From: Panax quinquefolius
Taxonomy: Eukaryota; Streptophyta; Magnoliopsida; Apiales; Araliaceae
Reading direction: 5' to 3'
NCBI GenBank assembly: GCA_020205615.1
Contig: CM035162.1
Coordinates: forward strand, 37,314,464-37,378,463
Length of the DNA stretch: 64,000 nt
Shown here: piece by piece, positions 37,221-49,839 of the stretch
Position numbering within the stretch: position 1 is the first letter of the stretch
Layout of the letters: each line of letters begins with the position of its first letter
Notes under the pieces: generated by a model
What the model was told of the DNA's origin: nothing
Seen by the model: the letters and a program-made list of their open reading frames with translations, nothing else
Database searches by the model: none
Made by a program: the position numbers and the translations under genes

Positions 37221-37235
37221 CATAAGGAGGAAGAT
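37221..37235 (+). promoter_or_regulatory. Polypurine tract, plus-strand element
   Basis: CATAAGGAGGAAGAT directly before the 3' LTR start TGTGAGACC, preceded by the shared block TTTCGAGGGCGAAATTC. Confidence 0.8.
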
Positions 37236-39645
37236 TGTGAGACCTCAGATTTTATCGATAAAGATTTAAATTTTGTCAAAATAATTTTTTTATATTATGG
37301 TGTGAATTTAAGATAATATTATAGTTGTGGGTAGTATTTATAAATTTTGCAAAAGTATGCAAGTGGTTATATTATATTCGATTGGTGGGGAATATTACGG
37401 TTTAGCAGGGAATATTCGCACAACTACTCAATCATTGGTGGACTCTCCTACAACGAAATTATTGTCGGATTGAGAAAACGATAAAAATATTTTATTAAAA
37501 TAACGGCGGAAGTTTCTGGTTGATCTTGTTGAGCTACTTCGGTAGTAAAGAAATGCGATGTCGTGTGGTTTGCATAGTAGCACGGTATTGATTATTGATG
37601 CCTATGTGAGAAGTCACCGGTTTGATTCCATTATTGTCAATTAATAATATGAATTATTATAGCGATAATGACGTTTTGTTTTATTCATTATTATTAGCGT
37701 AATAAAAAGCGAAACATCTTTTATATAAAATAGAATACTTTATTAAAGTTATTCATAAATAGAATATATTATATTTTATTATACATAGTGTTGGATAGTG
37801 TTTTGCATAGTATTGCATAGTGTTTGCATAGTAAAATGTTTTATATAAATAGAATATATTATATTTTATTTAAAAGATTTTTCTTTAAATATGGACCCGT
37901 CAGATTAAAGTAAATCAATCTGGACTGTTTCATGGATTAATTCTTATGCATTCCATTTTCCTATAAATAGAAGCTCATTCCTTCATTATTTTCTTATTTA
38001 ATTCATTGAAACTCTGTAGAGAGAAATTATAGAGAGAAGTTATAGAGAGAAAATTATAGAAAGAAGAAGATATTCTGCTACTTCACTACTTATATTCATT
38101 CTTTTACGATGAAGTGTGTTATTCTTTCTTCTTTGAAGAGAACTTACATTATTCCATTCATTATTATTTTGTTGGAATAACTTGTAAAAGTGGTATACCC
38201 TATACATAACACGATGTATGTCGACATATCCTATACTTGGTGAAATCCTTTATGTTATTCCATTCTTATTTATTTCATTGGAATAACTTTTATATGCTGT
38301 GTTTACCCTATACTTGGTGACATTCTTCATTATTATTGTTGGAACATCACATGCATGTGTTTTACACCGGACCGGTTTCGCTTTTTATTATTCTCATTGG
38401 AACATCCCATCACATGTGTTTTACACCGGACTGGTTAAAATCTTTTATCATTCTGTTGGAATATCCTATCTCGCATGTTTTACACCGGATCTGGTTCCAT
38501 CTTTATTATTATGTTGGAACATCCGCGTCGGTGTGAGTTTCACACGACACGTTCCGTTATTATTATTCTGCTGAATAACCTTGTACATCATGCAATCACC
38601 GCATACGTGGTGATTTCTTTTGTTATTCCATTCTTTATTATACCCGGTTAGTTAAAACTTTGACTTCTATACTCCATGAAATTAGTAGAATATCCTTGAT
38701 ATTTGCGTCATCCAAAGATCTTTTCATGGAAATATTCTTACGATCATTCTTGAATTTTACTCTACAAAACAATATCTTGTTGACAATTTGGGACGTTATT
38801 AATTCACGGATAAAATAATTCTTGAACTTGTTTTATTGAATTATTATGTCATTGTCAACATCCTCATGATATATTATGTTATCTTTTGGCTTACGTGCAT
38901 AGATGAACTTAGTATGATTATGACGAGGATCATTCGGTATAATCGTGGCTTGTTATAAATGATGTGACAAAAGTCCTCGATGGCACTGTAATGCGTTGAT
39001 GGATAGTTTTGGTATGATTATGACCGAGGGGATGATTCGGTATAGTCATGACCATTGATAATTTGATGAAAATCCTTGACCAAGTAGTATGAGGATGATT
39101 AGATATTGTGGTTTATTCATTAAACTGAGTCTTAGTGATAAAAATTTATGAAAACCTTTTAAAACCTAAAAGATAGTAGACTTTATTTTCTACTTGACTC
39201 TTTTAATGGATTGCGTATTTCATTGCAGATTAAACTGGTTTGTCTATTGTATTTTATCGGTTTAACACTATCAAGGCTAATGATAATTTATTCGCATTAT
39301 CTTAGTTATAATATTTCTTCTTGGGCTAGTTGAGCTCACCCTTTCTTTCACCGTTCTCTTGTGAAATGAGAAGAATATATTTGGACGAGTCGGGAAAAGA
39401 GTGATGGTCCCAGAAGATAGCATTAGTAGTCCTCCTTATTAGCGTGAAATAGTGTGATAATAGTTGTAATGAGGACTCCTTGAGTATGGATATTTTCTAA
39501 ATGACAATATTCCTATTAGAACTCTCAGTTTATGTATTGTCGTATGTTACACGACAGATGTATAATTAAGTTGTATTTGAATTTATGTACCATGTAAGTG
39601 GCGACCCAAGATGGGTGACGTATACCTAATTTTGGGGGCGTCACA
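37236..39645 (+). mobile_element. 3' LTR of the plus-strand element
   Basis: TGTGAGACCTCAG to GGGGGCGTCACA, with both ends intact. The target duplication GTGGT follows at 39646 and matches GTGGT before 30461. Confidence 0.92.
37962..37969 (+). promoter_or_regulatory. TATA box, 3' LTR
   Basis: CCTATAAATAGAAGCTC, a canonical plant TATA box, about 40-60 bp before AGAGAGAAATTATAGAGAG. Confidence 0.55.
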
Positions 39646-39762
39646 GTGGTGGTGGCTAATACTAGTAATAGTAATAGTAGTAGTAGTAGTAGTGATGGTG
39701 ATGGTGGTGGTGGCTACTAGTGGTGGTGGTGGTACTAATATTATTATTATTAGTAATAGTAC

Positions 39763-39841
<79 letters not shown>

Positions 39842-39859
39842 CACGGTGATGGTGGTGGT
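39646..39859. repeat. Compound trinucleotide microsatellite, right part
   Basis: GTG, AGT and GAT blocks, with (AGT)n at 39763-39840. It is the continuation of 29981-30460 past the inserted retrotransposon. Poly-Ser, Thr and Tyr frames here are artefacts. Confidence 0.95.
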
Positions 39860-40434
39860 TGTTGGGTAAAATCCAGTTACGCACAACACGCAAGTATACG
39901 TGGTCAACAAGTAATAGAGTGATGGGTAAAGTATCGTTCCCACAAAGACTAACTAGCAATAATCATAACTTACAATTACGAACTTTATATTAATCCTAAT
40001 TTTATCAAACAAATCAATTCAATGATTAAAATTAAAAACTCTAAATTAAAGAATAATTAAACTACCACAAAATAATCACAAGTATCAAAATTTGGAATTT
40101 CAAACAATTAATGGAGAATTAGACTTATGATTTCACCCTAAGCTTCACTCTGATTTTAACACTTTTATTCCAATTCAATTCACTATCCCAGTTTATTAAT
40201 CAAGAACACGAACGTAGTATTAACCACCTCTCGATGCACTAATACTGTATTAACATCAATCCACAATTAAGATAGAAATCCGTTAAACACCTTAATCAAC
40301 TAACCCACTATATCTCTATGTGAATTACAATTAAAGAAGGTTTAAGAATAAGTTCTCTATCCGATTACATGCGATGTCAAGCATATCTCTACCTTAACAT
40401 TCATCAAGATTAAGCTATTCACAAAATTCATGAA

Positions 40435-40439
40435 CACAT
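40435..40439. repeat. Target-site duplication CACAT, left copy
   Basis: CACAT directly before TGTGACGCCCCC. The right copy is at 55051-55055. Confidence 0.92.
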
Positions 40440-41429
40440 TGTGACGCCCCCAAAATAGGTCCATTACATCCAACCCATTCTGAGTCGCCAAATACATGTT
40501 ACAGAAATAACTACAACTTTATTAATACATTTGTCGCAAAAATACTTACAACATATATATAATGAGTTTAAATACAATTATTGTCTTCTAGATAATAGCC
40601 ACACGCAAATAAATCCCCATCACAATTATTGATACATTATTTTACAAAATGGTGAGGACTACTAAACAACTCTCTAGAACCTTCATTCCATACCCCGACT
40701 AGTACTCGCTACATTCTCGCCTCCTGAGAAGAAAAATGGAACAAAAAGGAAAAGGGTGAGCTCAACTAGCCCAGTAAAGAATATTATAACTAAGATAATA
40801 TACAACAAATTATCGTTAGCCTTCAACAGGGAAAAATCTAATAGAATACAATAGACAACAAGTTTTAAATCAATATTCATAATGAAATAATAATTCATTA
40901 GAAGAGTTAAGTAGAGAATGCAAACTACTATCTTCTATGTATGAATTTAAAAGTTTATCATCGATATTTTATCCTCGTAACATCAATCAATATATATATG
41001 GAATCAAATATTCATCTTTGCACTATGTGCCAAAGATATTCATCACTGGGTCATGTTCATCTAAACACTGCTCATCTTTTGCACCACGGGCCAAAGATAT
41101 TAATCACCATCATGTTCATCTCAACACTGCTCATTTTTGCACTACGGGCCAAAGATATTCATCAAGAAATCATTCATCTTGCACTACAGCCAAAGATATT
41201 CAAGAATATCATCATTTAGGACCGAGGATGATGAAAAATATTTTAAAGGAAACGAATCCGGTGAAACAAAAGAACAATATTAAGGATTCGTATTTTAAAC
41301 AATCCAAGTTCAAAAATACTTCATAAGTAATCGAGTGGAGTAAAATTCAAGAATGATCAAAACATGGATATAATCAAAGCTAGTATCCATAATAGATATT
41401 TTGGATGAAAAGGAAAATTTTCATTTTTG

Positions 41430-41645
41430 ATGAATAGTGTCGATTAAGTGAATAGAATCAGATAGTATCATTGAATAGTGTCAGTATACGTGAATAGTAA
41501 CTCGACACCAAAAAATAGAAATTTCACAAAAAACATCATCACGCTTCGTGAATAGTACTCGTGAATAGTAACTTCGTGAATAGTAACTCGTGAATAGAAC
41601 TTCGTGAATAGTAACTCATGAATAGTAACTCATGAATAGTAACCC
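41430..41645. repeat. GTGAATAGTAACTC minisatellite in LTR A
   Basis: 10-14 bp units such as AACTCGTGAATAGT, about ten copies. Equivalent arrays lie at about 47335-47535 and 53212-53418, with different unit order and copy number. Confidence 0.82.
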
Positions 41646-41913
41646 GAAATCATGAAAAAGTTCTAAATTTGATAAAATTTCCAATCAATATTTTGGCATA
41701 ATGATATTGAAGAAATAATATCATTTTCGAATAAAATAACATCCCTTACCTCGAAAAGACAAGATTTAGTTGAAACAGGATATAGGCTATGACTTGAACT
41801 TGCACCGATATAGCAACACTCAAAGTATACTCAAAATACTCACAAGAATAAACCGATAATATAGAGAGAGAAAATTTCAGTTTCGTGTGATTTTCAATTC
41901 TAACCTAAGCACC

Positions 41914-41921
41914 TATTTATA
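41914..41921 (-). promoter_or_regulatory. TATA box of LTR A
   Basis: CTATAAATAGG on the minus strand, followed by AAATTTTCTCTCTC. Confidence 0.55.
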
Positions 41922-43243
41922 GAAAAACGCTTAGAACACCAAAGTAGAGAAAATTTAATAAATTAATATTATTTATTTTTCCACATCTTCCTACGCATCC
42001 AAGCATCGTAATTCAATTCTCTAGCACATGTTAAAGATGCCCACCAAACACAAAAAAAATGTTTTTCTTATTTAAATTATTTTAAACTTCTAAAAATCAA
42101 TTATTTTGAGCTTGAACTTCAATAATTCATAATAAATAGCCCTTTTATCGAAAATTTGAATCTCGAGACTTTTATAGGAAATTCAATTTCTACAACTTTG
42201 CGTAAGAAAGTTTTTCCAAATTCCAAAAGTAAATCGACCGAAATCCTCAAACCAGCGATTTTACAAGCTATAATCAAATTTGGTCAATAATTGTGTCCAC
42301 CAACACACAAAATATGTGTTAAACATTTAATACCACAAAATACTCTTCATCCTCATATACTCATATATCCCACATTCATTATAAAAATATCATCGTTAAT
42401 ATATTATTAAAATAATATATTTAAATGAATTATTTTATCGTAAAAAATAAAATATTAATTTTCAACAATTGTCACATTAAAATTTTTCCATCTATATCCA
42501 CATAAAATCAATATTTTCCTCATCATATAAATCAATAATTAATTATTCACAAATAATATTACAGAATCACAAGATCGCAACTGTGCCGCTCCTCAGAAAG
42601 AGGGGCTTTCAATAAGGATCTCCTCATCGGGCGCCGCAGCAATTAGGTGACCAAACCTTTCCTTGAGATGTAACTTTCTAGACATTGCCAATAATGTTAT
42701 CCAATAATATTATTCAGATAATATGAATTATTGTCTCGATAATGGAAAATACTATGTAATGACAATTTATTGAAACAACAAAGAATATAAAATATCAATG
42801 CAAAGAATTATTGAATCAATAAAATAAAACATCGAATGTAATTATCAGAATAATTATTGAGTAGTGCCTTCTTTACGTAAGAATCAATAATTGGTGCAAT
42901 ACCGTATGCAGCATCGCTCAACAACGCCAGATTAGTGTGTTTTAACCACCGGGTATTCCAACAAAGATACTTCAGAATAACTACGCCTGTTATTTATAAA
43001 CAACTTATATTTGTAGTTTTCTTCATCCAATCGCTCAGTTATGGGCCCACAAAGATCTAGCATTTAATATTCCATTGCATTTAATATTCCCCGACTAATA
43101 ATGAATATTTTATAACCACTTGCTTATTCAAATATTTATGATTTTACCCATAACTATCCACATTAATCAAATCAACCCTTACTATTTCAAAATAATAAAT
43201 AGAGGAAAATAAATTTCATTTATTAATAATTTGGGGTCTTACA

Positions 43244-43650
43244 ACCTCCCTCCTTATGAAATTTCGCCCCTCGAAATTGACGACGTATACTGTGTTTCAA
43301 AAGATGAGAATACCTCGCATTCATTTCCGTTTCCAACTCCCGTGTCATTTCCTCAATAGCATGGTTTCTCCACAAAACTTTAACATATGGTATGACCTTC
43401 AGACGTAGGGACATGCTCCTTCCTATCCAAAATCTTGACAGTACCTCTTCATACGTTAAGTCTTTGGCTATCTCGTCTCGGGTTCTAACTCAATGACGTG
43501 GGTTCGGTCAGTCCACATATTTACGTAACATCGATACGTGAAAACGCGTTATGAACACGCGCATCATACTTGGCGGTAAAACTAGTCTATAGGCCACAGT
43601 TCCTATTCGATCGAGAATTTCAAATGGATTAATAAATCAAGGTTTGAGCT
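43244..43650 (-). pseudogene. Integrase C-terminus and 3' end of pol, interior 1
   Basis: Minus-strand text: ILDRIGTVAYRLVLPPS near 43620 (GPY/F-type integrase C-terminal module), then LKVIPYVKVLWRNHAIEE and LETEMNARYSHLL ending near 43290. This VKVLWRNHxxEEATWE-type block ends chromovirus pol and carries the chromodomain-like tail in the family. It is split by frameshifts. The conserved AATTTCGAGGGGCGAAATTT and AAGGAGGGAGG polypurine block follows up to the LTR. Confidence 0.8.
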
Positions 43651-43950
43651 TTCCTCACCTCACCGATTCTCGCTTTTGAAATAACAACTTCTTGCACCTC
43701 CTTCTTCAAATTCATCACCGGTGTGTAGCTTTGAATACAACTTTTAACTTTATCGATTAAAGTCGATTATACTCAGATATCATCATCACGTGGGTACCTA
43801 GAGTTTTCATCTCCATCTCTATTATTTGTAAATTATTCAAATGCGTCTTTGACAATATCAGATTTTCAGACTTGTATATAATCTTCTACTCAACACGTCA
43901 CTACCACGCTCGCTTTGCCAGGATGGTATGGTCATAACATGTCTTTGAAA
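43650..43950 (-). other. Pol remnant without clear domains, interior 1
   Basis: Degraded sequence between the RT connection and the integrase C-terminus. RNase H and the integrase core, normally more than 1.5 kb, are absent here, so a large deletion lies in this stretch. Confidence 0.5.
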
Positions 43951-44450
43951 TGAGTCTCCTCTTGAGTTCTTCGAAGCTCTTCCCACATTCCTTGCTCCAT
44001 TCGAATTTTGTATCTCTACGAGTCACTTTGCGTTAATGGAATAGCGATTCGAGAATATCCTTCAACGAATCTCGATAATAACCAACTAAGCCTAAAGCTA
44101 CGATTTCGATTACCGACTTAGGTTGTTCTCAACTGTGACTCATATCCCAACCTTGGATAACACGTTACAATGACACCTATCAGTTTACTATCGCACGAAT
44201 ATGGTGTCCCCTACGGAGAGTCTGGCTTCGGTGCATTCCACAAAGGAAGTCACCAGATAAAGGCTCAGGTACCAAATTCTATAGTTGAATTTTTAACTCC
44301 TGAAGTTCAATAGGAGCCATTCGATATGAGATTTTAGAAATGAGTTTTGTACTAGGGTTCAAAGTCGATACAAAATTTAATATCGATCTTTGGGAGTAAG
44401 CCAAGAAATTCTTCAGAAATACATCGTGAAAAATCAATAACAACAGAATA
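43950..44450 (-). pseudogene. Reverse transcriptase remnants, interior 1
   Basis: Two separated parts of gypsy RT. Near 44345-44280 the minus strand reads SYRMAPIELQELKIQL, the RT N-terminus, then TAG at 44279-44281. Near 44095-43955 it reads LGLVGYY, then TRRDTKFEWSKECGKSFEEL, the end of the RT connection. The polymerase core with its F/YxDD box is missing between them, so interior 1 has an internal RT deletion. Confidence 0.78.
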
Positions 44451-44689
44451 TTATTCAAATATGGACGTGTCTTTATTCAAATCCATAACACGGACTAAGA
44501 AAACTTGACATCCGTAATAAACGAATGACTTCATGGCTTGATATGAAAATGTTTGACTACAATGGTTTGATTGCTTGAATTGAATAACAAAGTTACTTAG
44601 GAATATGAAAACTAACAACCTTACTTAAAGTAATCAATTTCGGCATGATGAGTAGTTAACCTTAAAATCACATCAAAAGCAAATATCTC

Positions 44690-44895
44690 TATAGAAATAA
44701 GGTTAACGTGTAATGTGACAAAGTGCCAACTCGAATCAAGCAAGATTTCTAAACAACGGATGTAATGAAAGTTTCTCCTAACGGATTCTCCATAAATAGG
44801 TCAAAGTCTAATTTCTCCGTAGTCAAGTTCAAACGTTGAGTGCAAGCAAGAGAGATAAAAGAATGGGTAGAAACCCAGATTCAGTAAGGTATAAA
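44690..44895 (-). pseudogene. Aspartic protease remnant, interior 1
   Basis: Reads STHSFISLACTQRLNLT, then TEKLDFDLFMENPLGETF, the flap-side part of the gypsy protease. The D-S-G that should precede STHSF is damaged. Order gag, protease, RT is as expected for Ty3/gypsy. Confidence 0.75.
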
Positions 44896-44945
44896 CTTCT
44901 GCAAGAATTTATAATTAACTAACCTGCTAACTTCGTTCGGGTTCC

Positions 44946-46160
44946 TCATGATTTTGATTTGGCCACGACAAAACTTCTTCCAGAACCGCTGACTTTGACT
45001 TTTTCGGGACAATCTTTTGAATCACCGTCCCTCATTGAATCTAGCTTTTCATACCGCATAATCTCGAGAGCGATATGTCCTTCCTTTCCACAATTATAGC
45101 ATACCTTGAACTGCTTGGGCGCTTTGGATCGATATGTCCTTCTTTTCCGTGATTTGTAGCATATAATCGGTGGTCGTTTCTCTCCCTTAGAACCAGCTTT
45201 CACGCAAGACCGATGCGTCTTCACATGGTCGTTGTTAAATCTCCTCTTTTAAAATCTCCTCCGACTCGCTTTCTCTATTTTCATGGCCATGATTACCACC
45301 AGAGTGGTTACCGCCTTTTCTCCGTATTCTTCTTTCTCTACCGGGTTATCGTATTATTCGATGATCGCTATCTTCTGGTGATGATCCTCGGTTATGGTCC
45401 CTCGGTTGAACGTATTCGTTATCTCGCCTAACAACCGAGCCCCATTGACAACATCTGAATAGAGAGAAAATTTATGAGAAATGAGATATCGACGTACGCC
45501 GGGTTTCAAACCTCTCGTAAACATCCGCGCCATACGCGCCTCATTCTCCACCAAATGAGGTGCAACACGGATAACTCCGCGAACTTCGCCAGATCGGGAC
45601 ACCGCCATGTTATTCTCGCTTCAGCCTAATAAACTCCACTTCCTTCATACGATTTAATACTTTCGTGGGAAGTACTTGTCATTGAACTGCATTTCTCAAA
45701 TGTCTCCCATGATACGCCGAAAAGTTGGATGGGTACGCTTCATGCACTCCCACCAAGAATCCGCCCGCCACTTTAACATAAAGGTAGCGAATGGAACTTC
45801 TGTTCCTCCGCATCCCAAGACATCGAATATCTTGGTAATTTGTTTTGACCCATGTTTCCGCCTTTGATCGGATCCGCTTTCCTTAAATTCGTGGTCCCAA
45901 CTTTGAATCGCTCAATCGATGACAACCCGTGAATTGCTATCATTTCTCCTCAGATTTTGAACACGAGTCTCCTCGTCCGATTTTGCATGAATCGCAAAAA
46001 GCTTCTAAACATCCCTCGCTCATCATCATTCAAGTGGTGTTGTTCATGTGGAGGTACATTGTCACTGTCAGACGTTTCTCCTCTTGGTAAAGACAGCATC
46101 TCCACGGTCTCATTTACTCCAATTGTTAATATTCTCAACGACATTCTCAAACATCGCCAT
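44946..46160 (-). pseudogene. Gag polyprotein remnant, interior 1
   Basis: ATG at 46160 (MAMFENVVENINN), then ETVEMLSLPRGETSDSD, a TFMLKWRADSWWE segment, RMKEVEFIRLKREITW, ARMFTRGLKPGVRRYLISH, and the zinc knuckle VCYNCGKEGHIALE (CX2CX4H, final Cys lost in a frameshift) near 45120-45060. These blocks in this order are the capsid and nucleocapsid of chromovirus gag, which packages element RNA in cytoplasmic particles. At least five frame changes or stops break it. Confidence 0.88.
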
Positions 46161-46309
46161 AAAACAAGGGTTAATTAAGGAAATCAATATATCACATAAT
46201 ATCCCTATATATCCAACCAACTAACAAATAAGCTTAGTAGACACACTAGCGAAGGATTTACTCTGCTCTCCCTCCTAGTTCTATTCCCCGATCTCCGCCA
46301 AAGATCATA

Positions 46310-46328
46310 TCCTAAGCTCGATATCAAC
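46310..46328 (-). promoter_or_regulatory. Primer-binding site, interior 1 (corrupted)
   Basis: TGATATCGAGCTTAGG on the minus strand beside LTR B. Compared with TGGTATCAGAGC it has G to A and lacks AG. Confidence 0.65.
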
Positions 46329-49160
46329 CGCGACGCCCCAAAATAGGTCCATTACATCCAACCCATTCTCGAGTCGCCAAATACATGGTACGTAAATAAC
46401 TACAACTTTATTAATACATTTTACGTGCAAAAATATACAACATATATAATTGTGAGTTTAAATACAATTATTGTCTTCTAGACAATAGCCACACGCAAAT
46501 AAATCCCTCATCACAATTATTGATACATTATTTTACAAAATGGTGAGGACTACTAAACAACTCTCTCTGTAACCTTCATTCCATACCCCACTAGTACTCG
46601 CTACATTCTCGCCTCCCGAGAAGAAAAATGGAACAAAAAGGAAAAGGGTGAGCTCAACTAGCCCAAGAAAGAATATTATAACTAAGATAATATACAACAA
46701 ATTATCGTTAGCCTTCAACAGGAAAATCTAATAGAATACAATAGACAACAAGTTTTAAATCAATATTCGCAATGAAATAATAATTCATTAGAAGAGTTAA
46801 GTAGAGAATGCAAACTACTATCTTCTATATATGAATTTAAAAGTTTATCGTCGATATTTTATCCCCTCGTAACATCAATCAATATATATATGGAATCAAA
46901 TATTCATCTTTGCACTACAGCCAAAGATATTCATCACCGTCATGTTCATCTAAACACTGCTCATCTTTGCACCACGGGCCAAAGATATTAATCACTTCGG
47001 CCATGTTCATCTCAACACACTATTCATTTTTGCACTACGAGCCAAAGATATTCATCAAGAAATCATTCATCTTTGCACTATGTGCCAAAGATATTCAAGA
47101 ATATCATCATTTAGGACCGAGGATGATGAAAAATATTTTAAAGGAAACGAATCCAGGTGAAACAAAAGAACAATATTAAGGATTCAGATTTTAAACAATC
47201 CAAGTTCAAAAATACTTCATAAGTAATCGAGTGGAGTAAAATTCAAGAATGATCAAAACATGGATACAATCAAAGCTAGTATCCATAATAGATATTTTGG
47301 ACAAAAAAAGGAAAATTTTCATTTTTTGATGAATAGTGTCGTATTCGTGAATAAGATCAGATACGTGAATAGTGTCAGATACGTGAATAGTAACTCGACA
47401 CCAAAAAATAGAAATTTCACAAAAAACATCATCACGCTTCGTGAATAGTACTTCGTGAATAGAATGAATAAGAACTCGCTGAATAAGAATCGTGAATAGT
47501 AACTCATGAATAAGAACTCATGAATAGTAACCCCACATGAAAAAGTTCAAATTTGATAAAAATTTCCAATCAATATTTTAAGCATAATGATATTGAAGAA
47601 ATAATATCATTTTCGAATAAAATAACATCCCTTACCTCGAAAAGACAAGAGATTTAATAAACACCTGATATAAAGGCTATGACTTGAACTCAATCAGAGA
47701 TAGCAACACTCAAAGTATACTCAAAATACTCACAAGAATACGCTTCGATAATATAGAGAGAGAAAATTTAGCTTTTCGGTGTGATTTTCAATTTAACCCA
47801 AGACCCTATTTATAGAAAATGCTTAGAACACCAAAGTAGAAAATTTAATAAATTAATATTATTTATTTTTCCACATCTTCCTACGCATCCAAGCATCTGA
47901 ATTCAGCCTCTAAGCACATGTTAAAGATGCCCACAAAAACAAAAAAATGTTTTTTTATTTAAATTATTTTAAACTTCCAAAAATCAATTATTTTGAGCTT
48001 CTAACTTCAATAATTCATAATAAATAGCCCTTTTATCAGAAAATTTGAATCTCGAGACTTTTATAGGAAATTCAATTCTCTACAACTTTGCGTAAGAAAG
48101 TTTTTCCAAATTCCAAAATGTAAATCGACCGAAATCCTCAAACCAAGCGATTTTATTGTGCTATAATCAAATTTTTCACCAATAATCAGGTCCACCAACA
48201 CACAAAATATGTGTTAAACATTTAATGCCACAAAATACTCTTCATCCTCATATACTCATATATCCCACATTCATTATAAAATATCACCATTAATATATTA
48301 TTAAAATAATATATTTAAATGAATTATTTTATCGTAAAAAAATAAAATATTAATTTTCAACAATTGTCACATTAAAAATTTTCTCCATCTATATCCACAT
48401 AAAATCAATATTTTCCTCATCATATAAATCAATAATTAATTATTCACAAATAATATTACAGAATCACAAAGATCGGCAACTGTGCCGCTCTCTGTGAAAG
48501 AGGGGCTTTCCAATAAGGATCTCTCCTCATCTGGCGCCGCAATTAGTGACCAAACCTCTCCTTAGATGTAACTTTCTAGACATTGCCAATAATGTTATCC
48601 AATAATATTATTCAGATAATATGAATTATTGTCTCGATAATGGAAAATACTATGTAATGACAATTTATCAAACAACAAAGAATATAAAATATCAATGCAA
48701 AGAATTATTGAATCAATAAAATAAAACATCGAGCAAGAATTATCGTAATAATTATCGAGTAGTGCCTTCACGTAAGAATCAATAATTGGTGTGCAATACC
48801 TGGTGCTACTTGCTCAACAACGCAGATTAGTGTGTTTTTAACCACCGGTATTCCAACAAGATAATCTCAGAATAACTACGCCGTTATTTATAAACAACTT
48901 ATATTTGTCGTTTTCTTCATCCAATCGCTTTCAGCATGTTATGGGGCCCCAAAGAAAGCTGCTGCTGCTACGTCACAAAGATTTAATATTCCACGACCAA
49001 ACTAATATTCCCACAATAATGAATATTTTATAACCACTGCTTATTCAAATATTCATGATTTTACCCATAACTATCCACATTAATCAAATCAACCCTTACT
49101 ATTTCAAAATAATAAATAGAGGAAAATAAATTTCATTTATTAATAATTTGGGGTCTTACA
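46329..49160 (-). mobile_element. LTR B, shared middle LTR
   Basis: Collinear with LTRs A and C. Its left edge reads CGCGACGCCCC where LTR A has TGTGACGCCCC, and its right edge is GGGGTCTTACA. It serves as 3' LTR of interior 2 and 5' LTR of interior 1. Hairpin repeats about 46897-47095, minisatellite about 47335-47535. Confidence 0.9.
47807..47814 (-). promoter_or_regulatory. TATA box of LTR B
   Basis: CTATAAATAGGG on the minus strand, same position as in LTRs A and C. Confidence 0.55.
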
Positions 49161-49560
49161 ACCTCCCTCCTTATGAAATTTCGTCCTCAAATCGACGACG
49201 ACTCGGTGTGTTTCAAAAGATGAGAATACCTCGCATTCATTTCGCTTTCCAACTCCCGTGTCATTTCCTCAATAGCATGGTTTCTCCACAAAACTTTAAC
49301 ATATGGTATAACCTTCAGACATAGGACATGCTCTTTTCCTATCCAAAATCTTGACAGTACCTCTTCATACGTTAAGTCTTCTTGGCTATCTCGTCCGGGT
49401 TCTAACTCAATGACGTGGGTTCGGGTCGTCCACATATTTACGTAACATCGACACGTGAAAAACGTTATGAACACGCATCATACTTGGCAGTAAACGAAGT
49501 CCATAGGCCACAGCTCCTATTCGATCGAGAATTTCAAATGGATTAATAAATCAAGGTTTG
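49161..49560 (-). pseudogene. Integrase C-terminus and 3' end of pol, interior 2
   Basis: The longest open copy of this block (49474-49187) reads THVIELEPGRDSQEDLTYEE, then KVIPYVKVLWRNHAIEE and LESEMNARYSHLLKH. In chromoviruses this follows the integrase GPY/F module. It is preceded by degraded VAYR-type sequence. The upstream integrase core is missing, as in interior 1. Confidence 0.83.
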
Positions 49561-49839
49561 AGCTTTCTCACCTCACCGATTCTCGCTTTTGAAATAACAA
49601 CTTCTTGCTCCTTCTTCAAATTCATCACTACGTGTGTGTAGCTTGAAATAACTTTTTAACTTTATCGATTAAAGTCGATTATACTCAGATATCATCACGT
49701 GGGTACCTAGAGTTTTCATCTCCATCTCTATTATTTGTAAATTATTCTAAATTAGTCTTTGACAATATCGTACTCAGATTTCAGTATATAATCTTCTACT
49801 CAACACGCCACTACCACGCTCGCTTCCCAGATGGCATGG

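Larger units (their letters stand above)
32882..37235 (+). other. Internal region of the plus-strand element
   Basis: In order: primer site, gag-start-like text near 33076-33115 (GGENIHNGVNVT), the coiled-coil ORF, basic text in another frame (SPKRRNNERRR at 33478-33512), a protease remnant, unassigned sequence at 34000-34549, and about 2.5 kb (34550-37130) that matches LTR-1 in reverse (8340-9490) and includes the 57-bp array. The polypurine block CCATAAGGAGGAAGAT ends it at 37235. Confidence 0.7.
30461..39645 (+). mobile_element. Non-autonomous gypsy retrotransposon, plus strand (9.2 kb)
   Basis: LTRs 30461-32881 and 37236-39645 (about 2.41 kb each) are direct repeats ending TTTTGGGGGCGTCACA. 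Primer site and polypurine tract are in their proper places, and GTGGT flanks both sides. The 4.35-kb interior has a short coiled-coil ORF, a protease remnant and a long segment resembling LTR-1, but no RT, RNase H or integrase. It would need enzymes from a related gypsy element. The subfamily equals that of the solo LTR at 5067-7698. Confidence 0.88.
40440..43243 (-). mobile_element. LTR A, 3' LTR of compound element
   Basis: TGTGACGCCCCC to GGGGTCTTACA. Contains four hairpin-core repeats (about 41010-41205) and a GTGAATAGTAACTC minisatellite (about 41430-41645). Confidence 0.92.

Noticed and set aside
39611..39959. Poly-Ser, poly-Thr and poly-Tyr frames
   Set aside because: Products of the (AGT)n microsatellite.
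49187..49474. Stand-alone gene of about 95 codons
   Set aside because: It is the integrase C-terminal end of pol in interior 2, not a separate gene.
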